Assembly: GCF_910596095.1 (NCBI RefSeq)
Contig: NC_056554.1
Span: 8,042,001 to 8,106,000 of the forward strand
Length of the DNA stretch: 64,000 nt
Direction of reading: 5' to 3'
Origin: Thunnus maccoyii
Taxonomy: Eukaryota > Chordata > Actinopteri > Scombriformes > Scombridae
The position numbers were made by a program, and so were the translations under genes. Under the pieces are notes generated by a model, which was not told where the DNA came from, ran no database searches, and was given only the letters and a program-made list of their open reading frames with translations. Shown here piece by piece: positions 32,984 to 45,958 of this stretch; positions within the stretch are counted from its first letter, which is position 1, and each line of letters opens with the position of its first letter.

Positions 32984-34927
32984 ATGGCAACCAGGATGAA
33001 GCTGAAGCTGAAGACTGTGTTTGTGCTCTACTTCATGGTCTCCCTCCTGGGCCTCGTCTATGCACTGATGCAGCTTGGTAAGTGGACAAGACCTGATCCA
33101 TTAGCAGTGGAGGAAAAACATGTTCATCAATGCATCAATTCTGTCTGAATGTGGAGAAGTGAAGTAATGTGGGTAAAATTCTAGTCACTGTGGTACAAAT
33201 CAAATCAGGGCCGAACATCTCACGGCACACTCCACTCCTCTACAACAGTACAGATAGATGGATAGTTTGACATATAATAAAGGAAGCATACAGTTAAAAA
33301 TGAAAGGATAAAAACAACTTGTTTCCAATCAGACACAGCAGATTAAAAAACTTCAAATTCTTTGCTTTTGTACATAAAACCGTCTGTTTTGTTCCTAATG
33401 TTATGCAGGTCAGCGCTGCGACTGCACAGAGCACGACATACCTAAAGACCGTACCATATCTCGGCTGAGGGGGGAGTTGCACCGTCTTCAGGAGCAGATG
33501 AGGAAGTCGGAGGCGACCAAACAGCCCCAGAAACAGCCAGCCAAGCCCACCCTTCCCACCATCTTTGTCATCACCCCGACATACGCAAGGTAGCCTGACG
33601 GGCAGATTTCCTTGCTACGTTTTCTGCTCACTACCCTCCATTTCATTTTCACACCCAAACACACTGTCACTGTGTTTTCTGTCTGTCCAGGCTGGTGCAG
33701 AAGGCTGAGCTGACTCGTCTGTCTCAGACCTTCCTCCATGTTCCTCAGCTTCACTGGATCGTGGTGGAGGACTCTCCGCACAAGACTCCTCTGGTGACCG
33801 ACCTCCTGGTCAAGAGCGGCTTGACCTACACACACCTACACATGCCCACCGCCAAGGACCGCAAACTGCAGGAGGTGGGTGGAGACAGGACAGCATCGCA
33901 CATTTAAACATTCTCCTCATTTAATTATGAACAGTTTTAACAATTATCAGTCTGAATTCTTTTTCTCCACACCAGGGTGACCCCAGCTGGCTGAAGCCTC
34001 GCGGAGTCGAGCAGAGGAACGAGGGTCTCCGGTGGCTCAGAGAAGACAGAAGGGCTCAGCAGGGAGGATACAACCAGCAGGGAGTGGTTTACTTCGCTGA
34101 TGATGATAACACGTACAGCCTGCAGATATTTGAGGAGGTGTTTATTTTTAGGATTTCTCAGCAGGAACTAGTTTAGGTTGTCACTGATGTCTGCAAAGTC
34201 TACAGCTGAGGACGCGTGTGAGGGTTAAATGTGCCGTGACTGGAAAAGGAAAACAAATGTTCCTCTTGTCTCGTGTCAGATGAGGAGTACCCAGCGAGTG
34301 TCGGTTTGGCCGGTGGGGCTGGTTGGAGGGATGAAGTATGAGAGGCCTGTGGTGGAAGGAGGAAAGGTAGGTGTTGTTATGACAGTTGTGGAACTAATGA
34401 CGCTGTAATCAAATCTCATGACTTGTGTTAGTTAGTTTTCATCTGACTTTGGATTAAAAACACATGCTCTGTTTAATTATCTCTCCTTCCATCCAGCTGT
34501 TCTGTGGTAACTTTCTTTGTCTGCATTGTTTTGTCCTGCACATGCACACTTATAAATAGCTGATTAGAAACCTGGTTGCATGTATACTGTACATGGCCAA
34601 GAAATCTGTGTTCTCCAGGAGAAATCTAGCATGCCTCTTAATACGTCATCAGAAACACTGAAAGCAGATTATCACCAACCAGAGTATTTTATTTGTATTT
34701 TTGATGATTGTTCTCAGGTGATTCGCTTTCATACTGGCTGGCGTCCCAGTCGCCCCTTCCCCATGGACATGGCCGGCTTTGCTGTGTCCCTCAAACTGGT
34801 CCTGGCCAATCCAGAGGCTTGTTTCGATGGAGATGCACCAATGGGTTTCTTGGAAAGCAGCTTCCTTCAGGGATTGGTTACCATGGATGAACTGGAGCCC
34901 AAAGCGGACAACTGCTCTAAAGTACGA

Positions 34928-34978
<51 letters not shown>

Positions 34979-35303
34979 AGTGAGAGACAGTAAAACTTGT
35001 AAATCATCAAAAAGGAAAGCTGGGAAAGTCCAAAATGTATGAAATACTGAATATATTTATAATATGGTCTTTGTAGACTAGTTACATGTATTATAGAAAC
35101 TGGAAAGAGGTTTTTCAGAGGTTAATTGGGACATGTGTGATTTTAGGCACAATTTTGTATTTGATTTTATATCCATTCATTTTGCGTGTGTGTGTGATTT
35201 GTAGGTCCTTGTGTGGCACACACGGACAGAGAAACCCAAGATGAAGAGAGAGGAGGCTCTGCAGGCTCAGGGACTGGGTTCAGACCCGGCTGTGGAGGTC
35301 TGA
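32984..35303 (+). CDS. b3gat3: galactosylgalactosylxylosylprotein 3-beta-glucuronosyltransferase 3 (GlcAT-I)
   Basis: A Golgi enzyme adding glucuronic acid from UDP-GlcA to the Gal-Gal-Xyl primer of heparan and chondroitin sulfate linkers. Seven coding exons: 32984-33077, 33409-33589, 33691-33874, 33976-34137, 34280-34366, 34718-34921, 35205-35303. The product is 336 residues (human 335). It has a type II signal-anchor at about 12-31 ([20 protein letters not shown]), then a short stem and the GT43 domain. [19 protein letters not shown] is the donor-site strand. D195-D196-D197 in FADDDNTYS is the metal-binding motif, and E282 in FLESS is the catalytic-base position. N301-C-S keeps the conserved N-glycosylation site, and the C-terminus [14 protein letters not shown] is conserved. 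Two in-frame ATGs (32984, 32996) compete. The first has the better context (ACCATGG), but the human protein starts at the second, MKLKLK. Confidence 0.97.
34934..34976. repeat. (TG)n microsatellite 12 bp after a b3gat3 donor
   Basis: About 21 TG units immediately inside b3gat3's last intron. Confidence 0.95.
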
Positions 35304-35329
35304 GGAACACTAACACACACAAACACACG

Positions 35330-35366
<37 letters not shown>

Positions 35367-37025
35367 CCTACTCTGCTGTTTAATGCTGCATATGTTACTG
35401 CGTTGTAAATACTGTAAAAAAAAAAAAAAAGAAGAAGAAGAAAATATTGGTTAGAGGTGACATTTAAATTTACCTGGTTTTGACTGTCTGTTTTTTTTTG
35501 TGTGTGTCGGGTAAAATGTAATGTGAGTGTGTGTGTGTGTGTGTATTGAGTGAGTGTGTGTGTTGTTGCAACTGTGCTGACTGTACGTTAGTGTATATAT
35601 CAGTCTCCTTAGGTCTCTCTTAGTTTTAGTGAGTTAGTTAATTCGTCTTTGTCCAGCAGTGAAGAGGATGAGGAATCTGGAGTTGAAATAATCACCAGAT
35701 GGGGGCGCCAGTCTTATATTTTGCAGAGCCATGCTGTCACACAACCGGTCCACTTTTGATTATAGCTGGATTATTATGTATCATTGGTAGAGTTTTACAT
35801 GTTTACTTGTGCTCAGTGGAAATCCTACGGTGTCACTCATTCTTGATAGCAGTTAGATGTTTTTTTTATGGTGAACTACACCAGGTCTGGCTCAGCTTCC
35901 TGTTTCTGTCCCCTGTGATGGTTCCTGTACCTTCATCAGTGCAGCCACCAACATCTTGACCAATTTTTGACTGAGATACAACAACGGAGCACTTTATTCA
36001 TGCATGGCTTCTGTTTTTGCGTGATTAGTCCCTATAAATCTGTATTTTCAGCCATATAGATACTTAGAATTTTTTTTTTTAAACACACGCCAAAAACGAC
36101 ATCATCATCATACGCATGATAATAATCCTTCTGCAACACGTGTAATCACAATGTGGTAATTTGCTGTCAAGATAATAGTATTGTAGAGCAAAGATAGTGC
36201 CAATTTTTTGACAGTAAACATTATCCATTACATAAACAGCAGCTACAAAATGCATCAAACTGGGGAAAAAATCCAACTAAATAGTCGTTGCCTTGTCTTT
36301 ATCTCACTCTCATACACTTGTGTTACAGGCACAACTGGTGCAACTTAGCAACACCGTCCTGCAACACAAACATAACAAATACAGATATGCGGAGGCTCCA
36401 CACCCTGTGTAGTCGTAGAGATAGAGCTCAGAGCGCAAAATGCTGGTTAAAGCACGACACTAGTTCCAACTAGCATTTTTATATGTATATTTTTAGTGAT
36501 GCTTTTTAGAAATCATAAGGTTTGTGGTATCCATTTAGAAGCCACAAATAAGAGAACAGCACTACTGAATATAAATTCCTTATGCAATAACAGAATACAA
36601 AACACGCCGTCCGTGTTACATCTCCACACTTTGATAGTCAGAATAACACTTCAATTTGCCTTTAACAGGCAGGAAATCCCTGGTACTTTACAGTAGCTGT
36701 ATTTCACAACTATCTTTGACCAAAAAAAAAGCTTCAAATATAAAATGAACTACTCGAGCTGTGCTTGATTATCTGCCACAACATCCTCAGAGGTTGGATG
36801 AATGAAGAGCAAAATAACCCAAAAGCTCAAAAAGTGCTTTTTGGCTACTGTTGTATGATACTGTAAAAAACAGCTAGTGCCTGCTTATGTGTAATTAGTG
36901 CCTGTAAGTCAGTTCTCTACTGGTGTATAATGTATTTATTACTGTAATCAATTGTTCCTTACATTGTACAATGTGATAATGTTTGTCCCTGGCCTTGACA
37001 ATAAACCTAGATCATGTAAAACAAG
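35304..37025 (+). other. b3gat3: b3gat3 3' UTR (probable)
   Basis: Begins with a CA array (35318-35364) and A/GAA-rich segment. It ends with AATAAA at 37000-37005 followed by T/G-rich sequence. No coding frame of note. Confidence 0.55.
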
Positions 37026-37168
37026 TTTTGTTATTGTTTCTTGCTCTTTTTAAATTTCAGTGATACTTGTTTGTCAGTAATTGTCTTTAACTCCTCAAGT
37101 GTTTCCTGGCAAAATCATTAATAATTACTATAATGCAGTAATACAGCAGCTACTCAGACAGTTACATT

Positions 37169-37425
37169 GGGGCGACTGTGGCTCAGGAGGTAGATCAGGA
37201 GGTGGTCGCCCACCAATCAGAGGGTCGGTGGTTCGATTTCCAACTCCTCCTGCCTGCATGTCGAAGTGTCCTTGGACAAGATACTGAACCCCAGTTGCTC
37301 CTGATGGCTGTGCCAGCACCTTTCATAGCATCATTGTGTGAGTGTGTGCGTGAATGTGAATGAGCAGCAGAAACATTGTAAAGCACTTTGGATAAAAGTA
37401 ATATATAAATGCAGCCATTTAAACA
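37169..37425 (+). mobile_element. tRNA-derived SINE
   Basis: About 257 bp. The head GGCGACTGTGGCTCAGGAGG and GGTCGGTGGTTCGATTTCC are degenerate pol III A and B boxes. The body word ATGTCGAAGTGTCCTTGGAC followed by AAGATACTGAACCCC is the conserved core of a SINE family widespread in spiny-rayed fishes. The tail is AAAGCACTTTGGATAAAAG then AATATATAAATGCAGCCATTT. Essentially full length. Confidence 0.88.
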
Positions 37426-40371
37426 TTTGGCACTCATTCAACTTTGAATGTTTCTATAAGTATGAGCTCATCACACCCCCAAACTAAAATACCTTTTATG
37501 GTTCCTGTGAAAGATTAAATCCAATAATGAGAGTTCTTACTGATGCAAAATAAGAGGCATTGTGAAGCTTCCTCAGAATCACTTTCCTTGAGTTTCACCT
37601 TTGTTACAGTCTTATTAAAGTGTCAGTCCACCCAAATTAAGTAGTATCTTGTCATGCAGCCAGTTTTAGTTTGACTTGTCCAGATTTATCCAGAGATATC
37701 AGCCTCTTGGACTTCATCCAGGTGTATGAAATTTTATTTGAAAAACAAAACAAAACAACAAATTGGGTAAATGGGCCACTCTTCGGACCATCTCAGACTG
37801 GGAAGTTGCAAGTTACAAGAGTAGCAGGGTGTTTGTCGCTTTTTTCTCATGTGACACAGTTAGGATTTGTTAAAACGTTGCTGACTCAGCCAAGAACTTG
37901 AATGTCTGTCTGGATTGTGCACTGAATGTGCTTTATTGAAACCCAGCCAACAGCACGTCTGTTCTCTGTCTGTATATGTCAGGTAATATATTTCAGTAGC
38001 CTGAGGCAGCTCTGACTTAACAGTGTCACACTGTCATGTGTCTCTTCAGTTCAGTTTTTGGCTTCTCTCTCTTTACTTTCTTTACCTGATTTTTTTCTGT
38101 AATCACCACATCACAGTCAGCACTAATCATCCAGCTGCAGCGCTCAAACCCTAACTTGTTTCTGTGTGACAGTGACCATGGCAACCTGCTCCCAGCGTCC
38201 TCTACCGTCATCGATGATTACCCATGTCTCAACACAGCTGAGGTTTCTACAGGCCTGTGTGATTGACAGCTGTTACGCCCTCTCCAGATGAAAGTCGCCC
38301 ACTCGGTGACTATACATGGAGCCTTAGGGAGGTGTGAGCCTACCTCAACACACAATACACTTTGATGAAGGTGCACTGGGAGGTGAGTAAGAGGAGATGA
38401 AGTCAGAGTCAGACCAACACTATGTTTAATCCACGATGATTCATCCACAGACACATATACAAGTGCATTTGCGTACACACCTGTAGACTACTTTTGACAC
38501 TAGAAAGTAGTTTTATTACTGTCTGTAACCTTTAAATTATCAACTACACTGTCATGCTTTCTCAAATTATTACACTTCATGTAATGTGTATGTTTGACTG
38601 TGTGTGTGTGTGTTTTTTTTTTCTTTCCCCAATCATGTGTGGTCACAGTTGCACAGTATGCATGTGTGAGCATGTACATGAAGGCGTGTGGGTACTGTAC
38701 ATTCTGACGCTGACCTTACAACAACAGGCATGGAGATAATTAGCCAACACACACATACATACACACTAAAACACACACTGCTCCCACTCCCAGTCCCACC
38801 CAGACACGGTGTTTACTAACCAAATAGCAAGATAACATTCAGTGACACCATGCTAAATCATTTTATCTATATGTATGCATACTTTCCATTAGCTTACACC
38901 ACCCTAAGAGTAGTGTTTTGGACACATTAGTGGATATATTTATTCTTCTTCCAGTGGCAGCCATTTTGAACTTGGGCCATAGTACACTTCAAAGCAAAGC
39001 AAAACACTTACAGATGTTATTTGGACATGAATTATAATGAATAATTTAATGTTTTAAAATAATAGTTTAAAAAGGGAGGGTAAAGTATAAAGATTTATTC
39101 ATGGGGACGTGCAAATAAAGAATTTTTATGCCTTTTATGCATGGTTTTATGGATGTTTTATAGTTGTTAATGAGTTACTAACGTGAGAAGGCCTTTTAAT
39201 GTCATCCAAAAGTCATTAAATGTCGTCTGACCAGACAATTTGACAATGTATGGTACTCAATTTTGTTTTGTTAAGTCAGGAACATTCATTAAATTAGCTC
39301 ACTTTCATGTTCTTCTAACAAAACCTATGATCTTACTCATCTGCCTTGAACTGACAAAAAAATGTTTTGAGGTTGAGGCAATTTTATTTGATCCTGACTG
39401 ATATATCGGAGGGTTGGTGTGGGGTTATCACAGATATATATATATATACATATATATTGGTGTGTATGATGACTAGAACCAAGAGTTTTGAGGCTGGTAT
39501 CAATATATGAGAGTTTAAAAAGTCTTAACTATGTATGTGCTGCTATTTGTGTTATAACATAGACATTTCTGATTTGACAACCGTGGCAAAAATGTACTGG
39601 GAGGGACATTTAACTGTCACAAATTAAACTTGTGAGTGCTTTTTGATGGACAAGTCAAGTTATGTAATGATGACACTGAATGGTGACTGACTGAATGACG
39701 TGGCCGACAGGACGACCCAACAGTAATGTATCTTGTAAAAAAAAAGGAATATCAGGTGATATACTGTATTGTTATCAGATATTTATTGGTTTGTAGAGCT
39801 ACAGGTAGGAAACTAATTAAAGGGTTGTCATAAATGTAAAACATCTGAACACAAGAGACAATTTTAGGAAGAAATGACAAACATATTCTCAACTTGTTTT
39901 AATGAATTTTCATCATTCACTTGTGTTATGAAGTGTGTCAGAAGTTTGTATATTGAAGGTGGTTGGATGCTCAGCCTGTGAGGTGAAAGTTGAACTGAAA
40001 GTCACATCTCTGCCCTGCAGGTTTATCTATTATGACAGCTGAGGACATTCATGGTTAATAAATGACAGGCTCTGATACCAGAATAGGATGTTTGCTTCTG
40101 GTGGTTTGTGAGCTGAAATGTTGCCTGTGTGTGTGTGTGTGTGTGTGCAGGCATGTGTATCTCATGTTTGTGTTACAAATTTTCAATCAGAACTTGATCT
40201 CTAATTCAATAGAAAGAGGAGGTGTGTGTGTGTGTAAGTAGAAAGAGTCCAGACATAAAGAGAGAGTCCTTCACGGTGAGAGTGCTTTACTGCATGTGTG
40301 TGTGTGGTTTTTTTTTTTTTTTTGGTGTGTGATTTGGTGACGACAGAACAGCAGGTTCGGGCAGGGTTGGC
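37426..40371. other. gene-free spacer
   Basis: AT-rich sequence, some TG tracts (38598-38612, 40126-40148) and a short TA run near 39433. No exon or named repeat is supported. Confidence 0.5.
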
Positions 40372-40437
40372 ATGCGTGACGTTGTGTGTGAGGGGAGTAT
40401 CCTGAGCTCCTGGCTCTCAGTCATTCACTCAGGCTCT

Positions 40438-40541
40438 CTCACACACACACACACACACACACTAACACAGAGGAGATATTGCTCACCGGTGCTGACACAC
40501 ACACACACACACAGAGGGAAAAGAGACAACAGCAAGAGATC
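40438..40541 (+). other. probable leader exon of the 42876 gene
   Basis: Sequence with two CA arrays (about 40440-40462 and 40496-40513) ends AGAGATCAG followed by GTAAGA at 40542, a strong donor. The next acceptor, CTCTTTCAG at 42763-42771, opens the coding exon. Its 5' border is unknown. The joined frame is open across the junction back to an ATG at 40372, so a longer N-terminus is formally possible, but it would be mostly HTHTHT microsatellite translation. Confidence 0.45.
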
Positions 40542-41128
40542 AGGTAAGACTTGCAACTCCTTCTTTTCAACATTTTGTCTTGTGTTGAAAGAACTGCTTA
40601 ATGCTACATTATGACATACTTTTACATTTAAATATGATGTGTCTTTAAGATACTTTAAAATTGAAATCAACATTCACTTAACAGCTCTCTTTCTTCTATT
40701 TCCATTACATGACATTAAATTAAATTGATCTGATTTTCCGAGCATTAACCTGCTTGCTGCTCTATTACTCATTTTGTTTGTTTTCTCTGCATTGTCAACA
40801 TTTTGTCATTGAATTTTAAAAGCAGGTCTGCAGCTCTCTCCTTTTGTCTTTGTGTTTCCTTTTCACATTCACACTCACCTTCGTTTTTTTCTTCTCCTCC
40901 TGTTCAGTAATCTATCTTTACTTTGTAATCTGAGCTATTGACGGAGTATGCAGATTGTGTGAAGTGTTACCTACACCTGGCATATCTGTGCCTGCTTCAC
41001 ACATATCTCACAGAGAGAGTTTATCACTGGACACAAAGCAGGGATCTTAATCACTAAGGCTCACCTTACTTTAAGGCATATTTGGGAGTAAAACTAAATG
41101 TATCCTGGTATGTCTGTCTCCCTTAAAA

Positions 41129-41621
41129 AGGAGTTTGGCACTATGGGAAACATGCTTAGTGTTGGTATATTAACTTATGATGTTTTGGTCTAAATGACCT
41201 TCATCAGGTATATAACAAATTAAGTAAAGATGGCATTCTTCTTAAAGGAGTAGTGAGACAGTCACTGAAAGTCACCACTCCTTGCAAAGAAATAGTCTGA
41301 CTCATTTCCCCCCCAACCCATCCAGAAAAAAAACCTACAACCTGTTGCATTTGCACTTTAGTGTCTGTATAAATTAAACAATGTATATACTGTAGCACAT
41401 TAATTAGTGAGCTTTTGAGGTGCTGTTTAGCAAATTTTGCATCTTTGGACAACTTGGCTACCTGTTTCCTCCTATTTACATCCTTTATGCTAAGCTAAGC
41501 TAATCAGCTGCTGGCTATAGCTTCATATTATCAGACACATACAGTATAAGAGTGGTATCAATCTTCTCATCTAACCTTCAGCAAGAGGGTGAAAAAATAA
41601 TTCACAAAATGTCAAACCATT
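41129..41621 (-). mobile_element. teleost interspersed repeat with imperfect inverted ends
   Basis: Left end GGAGTTTGGCACTATGGGAAA and right end CAAAATGTCAAACC are imperfect inverse copies. The core on the minus strand reads GATACCACTCTTATACTG, AAGCTATAGCCAGCAGCTG, TTAGCTTAGCATAAAG and GCACCTCAAAAGCTCACTAA, matching a family abundant in perciform fish. No coding capacity. Confidence 0.75.
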
Positions 41622-42309
41622 TCTTGCAGCGTGAACTGTTGAGTCCTTGTCTTTGCAAAAGATGCTGTAGGTTTTCTTTCCTATAAATGGAAAACCGTAG
41701 GGTGACGATAAATAAGTAACTATAATAAGCAACTATAATTGTGAATCTTTTCAGTTGATTATCGTCAAATGTAGATACTGACAGGAAGAATCAGAAGTGT
41801 AATCCGTTAGAGCAGTATTTGTGCAGGAATGTAGGGTTGGTGAGTGAAAAGGTTTAAAGGGTCATTATCATTGAATCACTTCTGCACTTCTCTCTTTAGG
41901 TCAAAACCATAAAGTATGTTTCATTTCTTGTGACAACCAAATCAGTGATGTCACATCAGGTGACAAACACCTGTTGTGACATCATTGACACCCCTGTTTT
42001 TTAGTCTACACCAACTTTTGAGTTTGGCTTCTTTTCATATCTGTTAAAATAGGTGAATTTGGTACAGTACCCTTTTAACATAATTGAGAACGGGACAACA
42101 GTTAGGCTGACATTGACATTGATAGTTGATCAATATGATGTAATTGATTTTGGCTGCCGTTCAGCCTCCAACTGGCTAAATCAGTGTCAAAGTCTGACTC
42201 TGTGTTTGCATGTGTGTGTTTGTCTTCAGTTGTAAGAACATTGTGTCTCAAGTTTTGACATCCAGTTATCATCACAACCCTGATAACACTGACTCTGACC
42301 TCCAGCCTC

Positions 42310-42313
<4 letters not shown>

Positions 42314-42359
<46 letters not shown>
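42314..42359. repeat. (CA)n microsatellite
   Basis: About 23 CA units, upstream of the uncharacterised gene's coding exon. Confidence 0.95.
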
Positions 42360-42363
<4 letters not shown>

Positions 42364-42875
42364 GGTGCAAAACTGCAAAAGCCGATAGTTATTTTGCTTC
42401 ATGAGCGTCTTGTGACAGATTGCAAGGCAGATACTGTATGTAGCTCAGAGCACAGAGCATACCATTCACAGCAGCATCTACACAAAACATCTACACATAC
42501 TTTAAACATGCAGACACACACACATAGCCATGACATTGACATTAGATTTGGAAATATCTGCCATCTGTGGTCATTTTATGGCCTTCTCTCCACTTTTATC
42601 TCTTTTTTATTGTCTGTCACCTTTCCTGAACTTTGACTAATATGAAATTTGGCAGTGGCTATGAAATGATTAAGACTGTGTGTGTGTGAAACAGGGAGAC
42701 CCAGAGAGTGTAGTTGAGGGTAGGATTATATACCGGCTTTAAACTAATCTCTCTTGCTCCTTCTCTTTCAGAAGTAACAAAAAAAGCCAGCGAGAAGAAA
42801 ACGTGTGTGTGTGAGGGAGCAACAGAGGGCACAAGAGGTGAAAGAGAAACAAGAAGAGACAAAAAAAGAGAGAAG

Positions 42876-45800
42876 ATGACAATTGGCAAGAGCTCCAGGA
42901 AAAGCTCAGTGCGGAGCTCCATCCGGGCCCCAAAGTTTCTGGACAAATCCAGCGGCTTCTATGGTCGTCTTGATGAGCCTGAGACCACCGGAGAAGGGGA
43001 GGAGGTGGGCGGGATTGAAGTGGAGGAAAGGTGGGATGGGATGGATGATGGCAGCAGAGAGGGGGTAGTTGTAAGCAGCTCGAGCCCAAGTATGGTGCAC
43101 ATTCCTGGGGCAGATGAAAGGGAAGAAGCCGAGGCATTCGACTTAAATGAAGGGATGATGGAAGACGACGGCGAGAGTCTCCTGCGCAGGAAACCTAGCC
43201 GCCGCAGCAGCAGGTGGAGAAGAAGCTCCAGGAGGAAGCAGAAGGAGGAGAGAGCTGAGGATGACACAGCCAGAGATGAGAGGCCCAGCCTGGGCACAGA
43301 GAGACTAGATGACAGCCTAGTCCTGGAGGACACCAGGGTGATGATTGAGGTAGAGATGGAGAAACTGAAGATGATGGAGGGAGAAAATGAGAAGGCAGGA
43401 AGAGGGAAGGAGCCTGCGCTCGTTCACTTTCCGGTTCGAGAGGAGGCAGACGACCAGGTCCTGATCAGAGACAAGAGGGGGAGAGAGGAGGAGGGGGAGG
43501 AGGAGAGGAGGATGAAGAGGGAGCAAGAGGAGGGGATGAAGGTGGTGAAGAGGAAGAATTACCGCAAGGTGAGAGAAGCAGAAACTGACAGAGGCAGATA
43601 GACAAAGGAATAGAAAATGAGAGCCTTGTATTGTTTCTGTAATTTTGTTATCAGCATATTGCATAAGAAAACTTTTATTAACTTCTGCTTTCAAAAGCCT
43701 CTGTATCTCACATTTAAATAATTTCCATATTCAGATTTCCCTCACCTGGTTAAACTTTAAACCCCTCAAGGTTACATAACAGAGTCCTGAGAGTTTGTGG
43801 AACAGAGGGGTAAAGTTCTCCCTCGACATCCTCCACATACTGCACACTGGGGCTATTAATCACCATGGAAACTATCATATCGCCTTAATAATAGACTTCC
43901 ACCGTGCAGGGTCAAGGTACAGTGGTCATTGGTGCATGTCACCAACACATTAGGTAACCTCACAGGATTTTTCCTTTGCGTCATGTTTAATGACATGAAA
44001 ACATTAAGCTGTAACAGAGGTTTCACTAACATAAGTGGAACAGCTGTGCAAGTAAACTGGTGTAAGTGTACCGTACTGTATGTACCTTCACCTGAATCAC
44101 ATGTTTCTAAAGATTTTCTGCTTCCATTGAATCGCACATACACATAGGGGACATTCCTGTGCCTCCTATATCATGTGCTTTGATCAGTGGAACGAAGTAC
44201 GGCAGTGTTGACCTGCCTACTAAACCCACACCATAAACATTCCACTGCTGTTAACCAATCAGCTGCACCCTCGGGCCTCGGAGTCTGACCTGCCGTGAGA
44301 TTACAAGACAGTCATAGCAAAGAAACTCAGTTTGTCCGCAGAACTTTCGTTTCTGTGTATAAGGGTCAGCAGAATATGTTGAAAAATGAGCGTCTCTGTA
44401 GCTGAGAAGTGCTGGTTGTAAATTAATATTTGTGAATGGCACAAAATTACCAGTTACAATAGCAACAGCCTTAGGGTAGTGGTTCCCACCCAGGGGGTCG
44501 GAAAACCTCCAAGATAAATGGGAGGGGTTGCAAAAGTATAACCAGGGTGATGGATATTTGTTCTGGGTGGAACTGAAACAATATTTCATGTAAGAGAAAT
44601 GGGTTATGCTGTATTTTCATCAGTAATTTCCTTGGAAAGAACTATGTAATTAATGGTGTTCAATTGGTACTTGGTCAGTGCACAGCAGGTCAGCTGAACA
44701 TGCATGTCTACAAGGGAGCATACAACTAACATATATGGGGAGTAGAGTTTCCACTAATGAATAAGTAATAAATAGAAAATTCCTCTAGAGATCAACAGCC
44801 ACTTATAAACACAACTAACTAAACTCTAACTAAAAGTCTCAGAACTTTGTCTCCATTTCCCCTTTAATCAGTACTAAACTATAACGTTCTTTAAAGGAAA
44901 CTTCCAAGGAAATTAATAGGAAAATACAGACCCATAAATTAAGTGATAGAAAGGAAGAGAAAGGATCAAAATTATAACAGAAATGTCCCACAATCTCAGC
45001 ATTTTTGGCCATTAGCCATTTGCCGATAGTGGCTGTAGTCATGGCAATGTCAGTCGGTCAGCTGGTTCACCACTGTGGTCCAGACCTCAACAACTATTGG
45101 ATGTATTGCAGTTACAAGTGTGTACATCAGTCTTGGTCCCCAGAGGATGATTCTGAATGATTTTGGTGATCTGACGTTTCCATGAGTGCTGCCATGAGGT
45201 TGACGTTTGAGGTTTTTAGTGAAACGTCTCAACAACTATTGGATGGATTGCAAGAAGATTGGTAGTAACATTCATCATGTCCCCCTCATGAAGTAATCAA
45301 CTCACTTAGTTACCCTTCACCTTTCTGTTAGTGCCATCATCAGGTCAACATTTTTATGTGTCCAATACTTTGGTTTATGACAAAATACTCATTATATTCT
45401 CATTAGCCTCAGCTGTACTTTGTGTTTAGTCCTAATTAGCAAATTTTAGCATGCTAACATGCTAAACTAAGTCGGTGAACATAAACATTATACCTGCTTA
45501 ACATCAGCATGTTAGCATTGTCACGGTAAACATATTAGCACCCCGACATTAGCATTTAGCTCAACGCTCTGCCTAAATACAGCCTCACTCAGCTGCTAGC
45601 GTAGCCGTAGACGAATTTCTCCTTCGTCAGCAGCAGTACAACACAACATAACCTGCTTTCACCTAATCTATGTGTCTAATATCTCTACAGAACCGTAATG
45701 ATACTGTGGGATGGATATTTAAATGTGCTCTCATTCGTGATTCATACATAGTAATTATTTTAGGTCAAGCATATGTCTGATAATCTATTTGGCATACTGA

Positions 45801-45958
45801 CCTTTATGTGTTTCTTTTAAACTCATCAGGCCTTGGACAGAGCGTTTCGTCGCGGCTGGGAGGCCTTCATTACCAACCTCTACAGTGTCACCCTCACGCC
45901 TGTGACATCATCATCCTCACCATCATCATCTTCACGTTCATCAATGAGGAAAAAGTAG
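42876..45958 (+). CDS. uncharacterised charged, probably disordered protein
   Basis: Two coding exons, 42876-43568 and 45830-45958, join in phase 0 with GTGAGA and TTTTAAACTCATCAG borders. They encode 273 residues. The start [20 protein letters not shown] was chosen because upstream codons are G/A-rich leader without likely homology. Residues 20-230 are rich in Glu, Arg, Ser and Lys, with [20 protein letters not shown] near 105-125 and [17 protein letters not shown] near 205. Low complexity suggests disorder and a nuclear or cytoskeletal role cannot be told apart. The C-terminal segment [20 protein letters not shown] followed by YSVTLTP looks folded or conserved, then serine-rich to the stop. 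That tail recalls the human C11orf86 C-terminus (RRRWESF...SVTLS) as I remember it. This is weak evidence, so I give no name. Confidence 0.65.
44478..44535 (+). repeat. teleost interspersed repeat fragment
   Basis: AGTGGTTCCCACCCAGGGGG and GGGAGGGGTTGCAAAAG, the same family as the 27424 fragment. Confidence 0.5.
45025..45615 (+). repeat. teleost interspersed repeat in the 42876 gene intron
   Basis: Long repeat with CAACTATTGGATGGATTGC, CATGAGGTTGACGTTT, CATCAGCATGTTAGCATTG and CCTCACTCAGCTGCTAGC. The family is common in percomorph genomes and shares its left part with 24855-25065. No open frame. Confidence 0.75.

Noticed and set aside
33488-33835. 115-codon minus-strand frame
   Set aside because: Antisense shadow of b3gat3 exons 2-3.
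37169-37260. A second tRNA gene
   Set aside because: A and B boxes are present, but the cloverleaf is degenerate and the SINE body and tail follow directly.
42739-43694. Minus-strand frames of 60-132 codons across the uncharacterised gene
   Set aside because: Shadows of a purine-rich coding exon: Leu/Pro/Ser-rich with no start context or splice sites.
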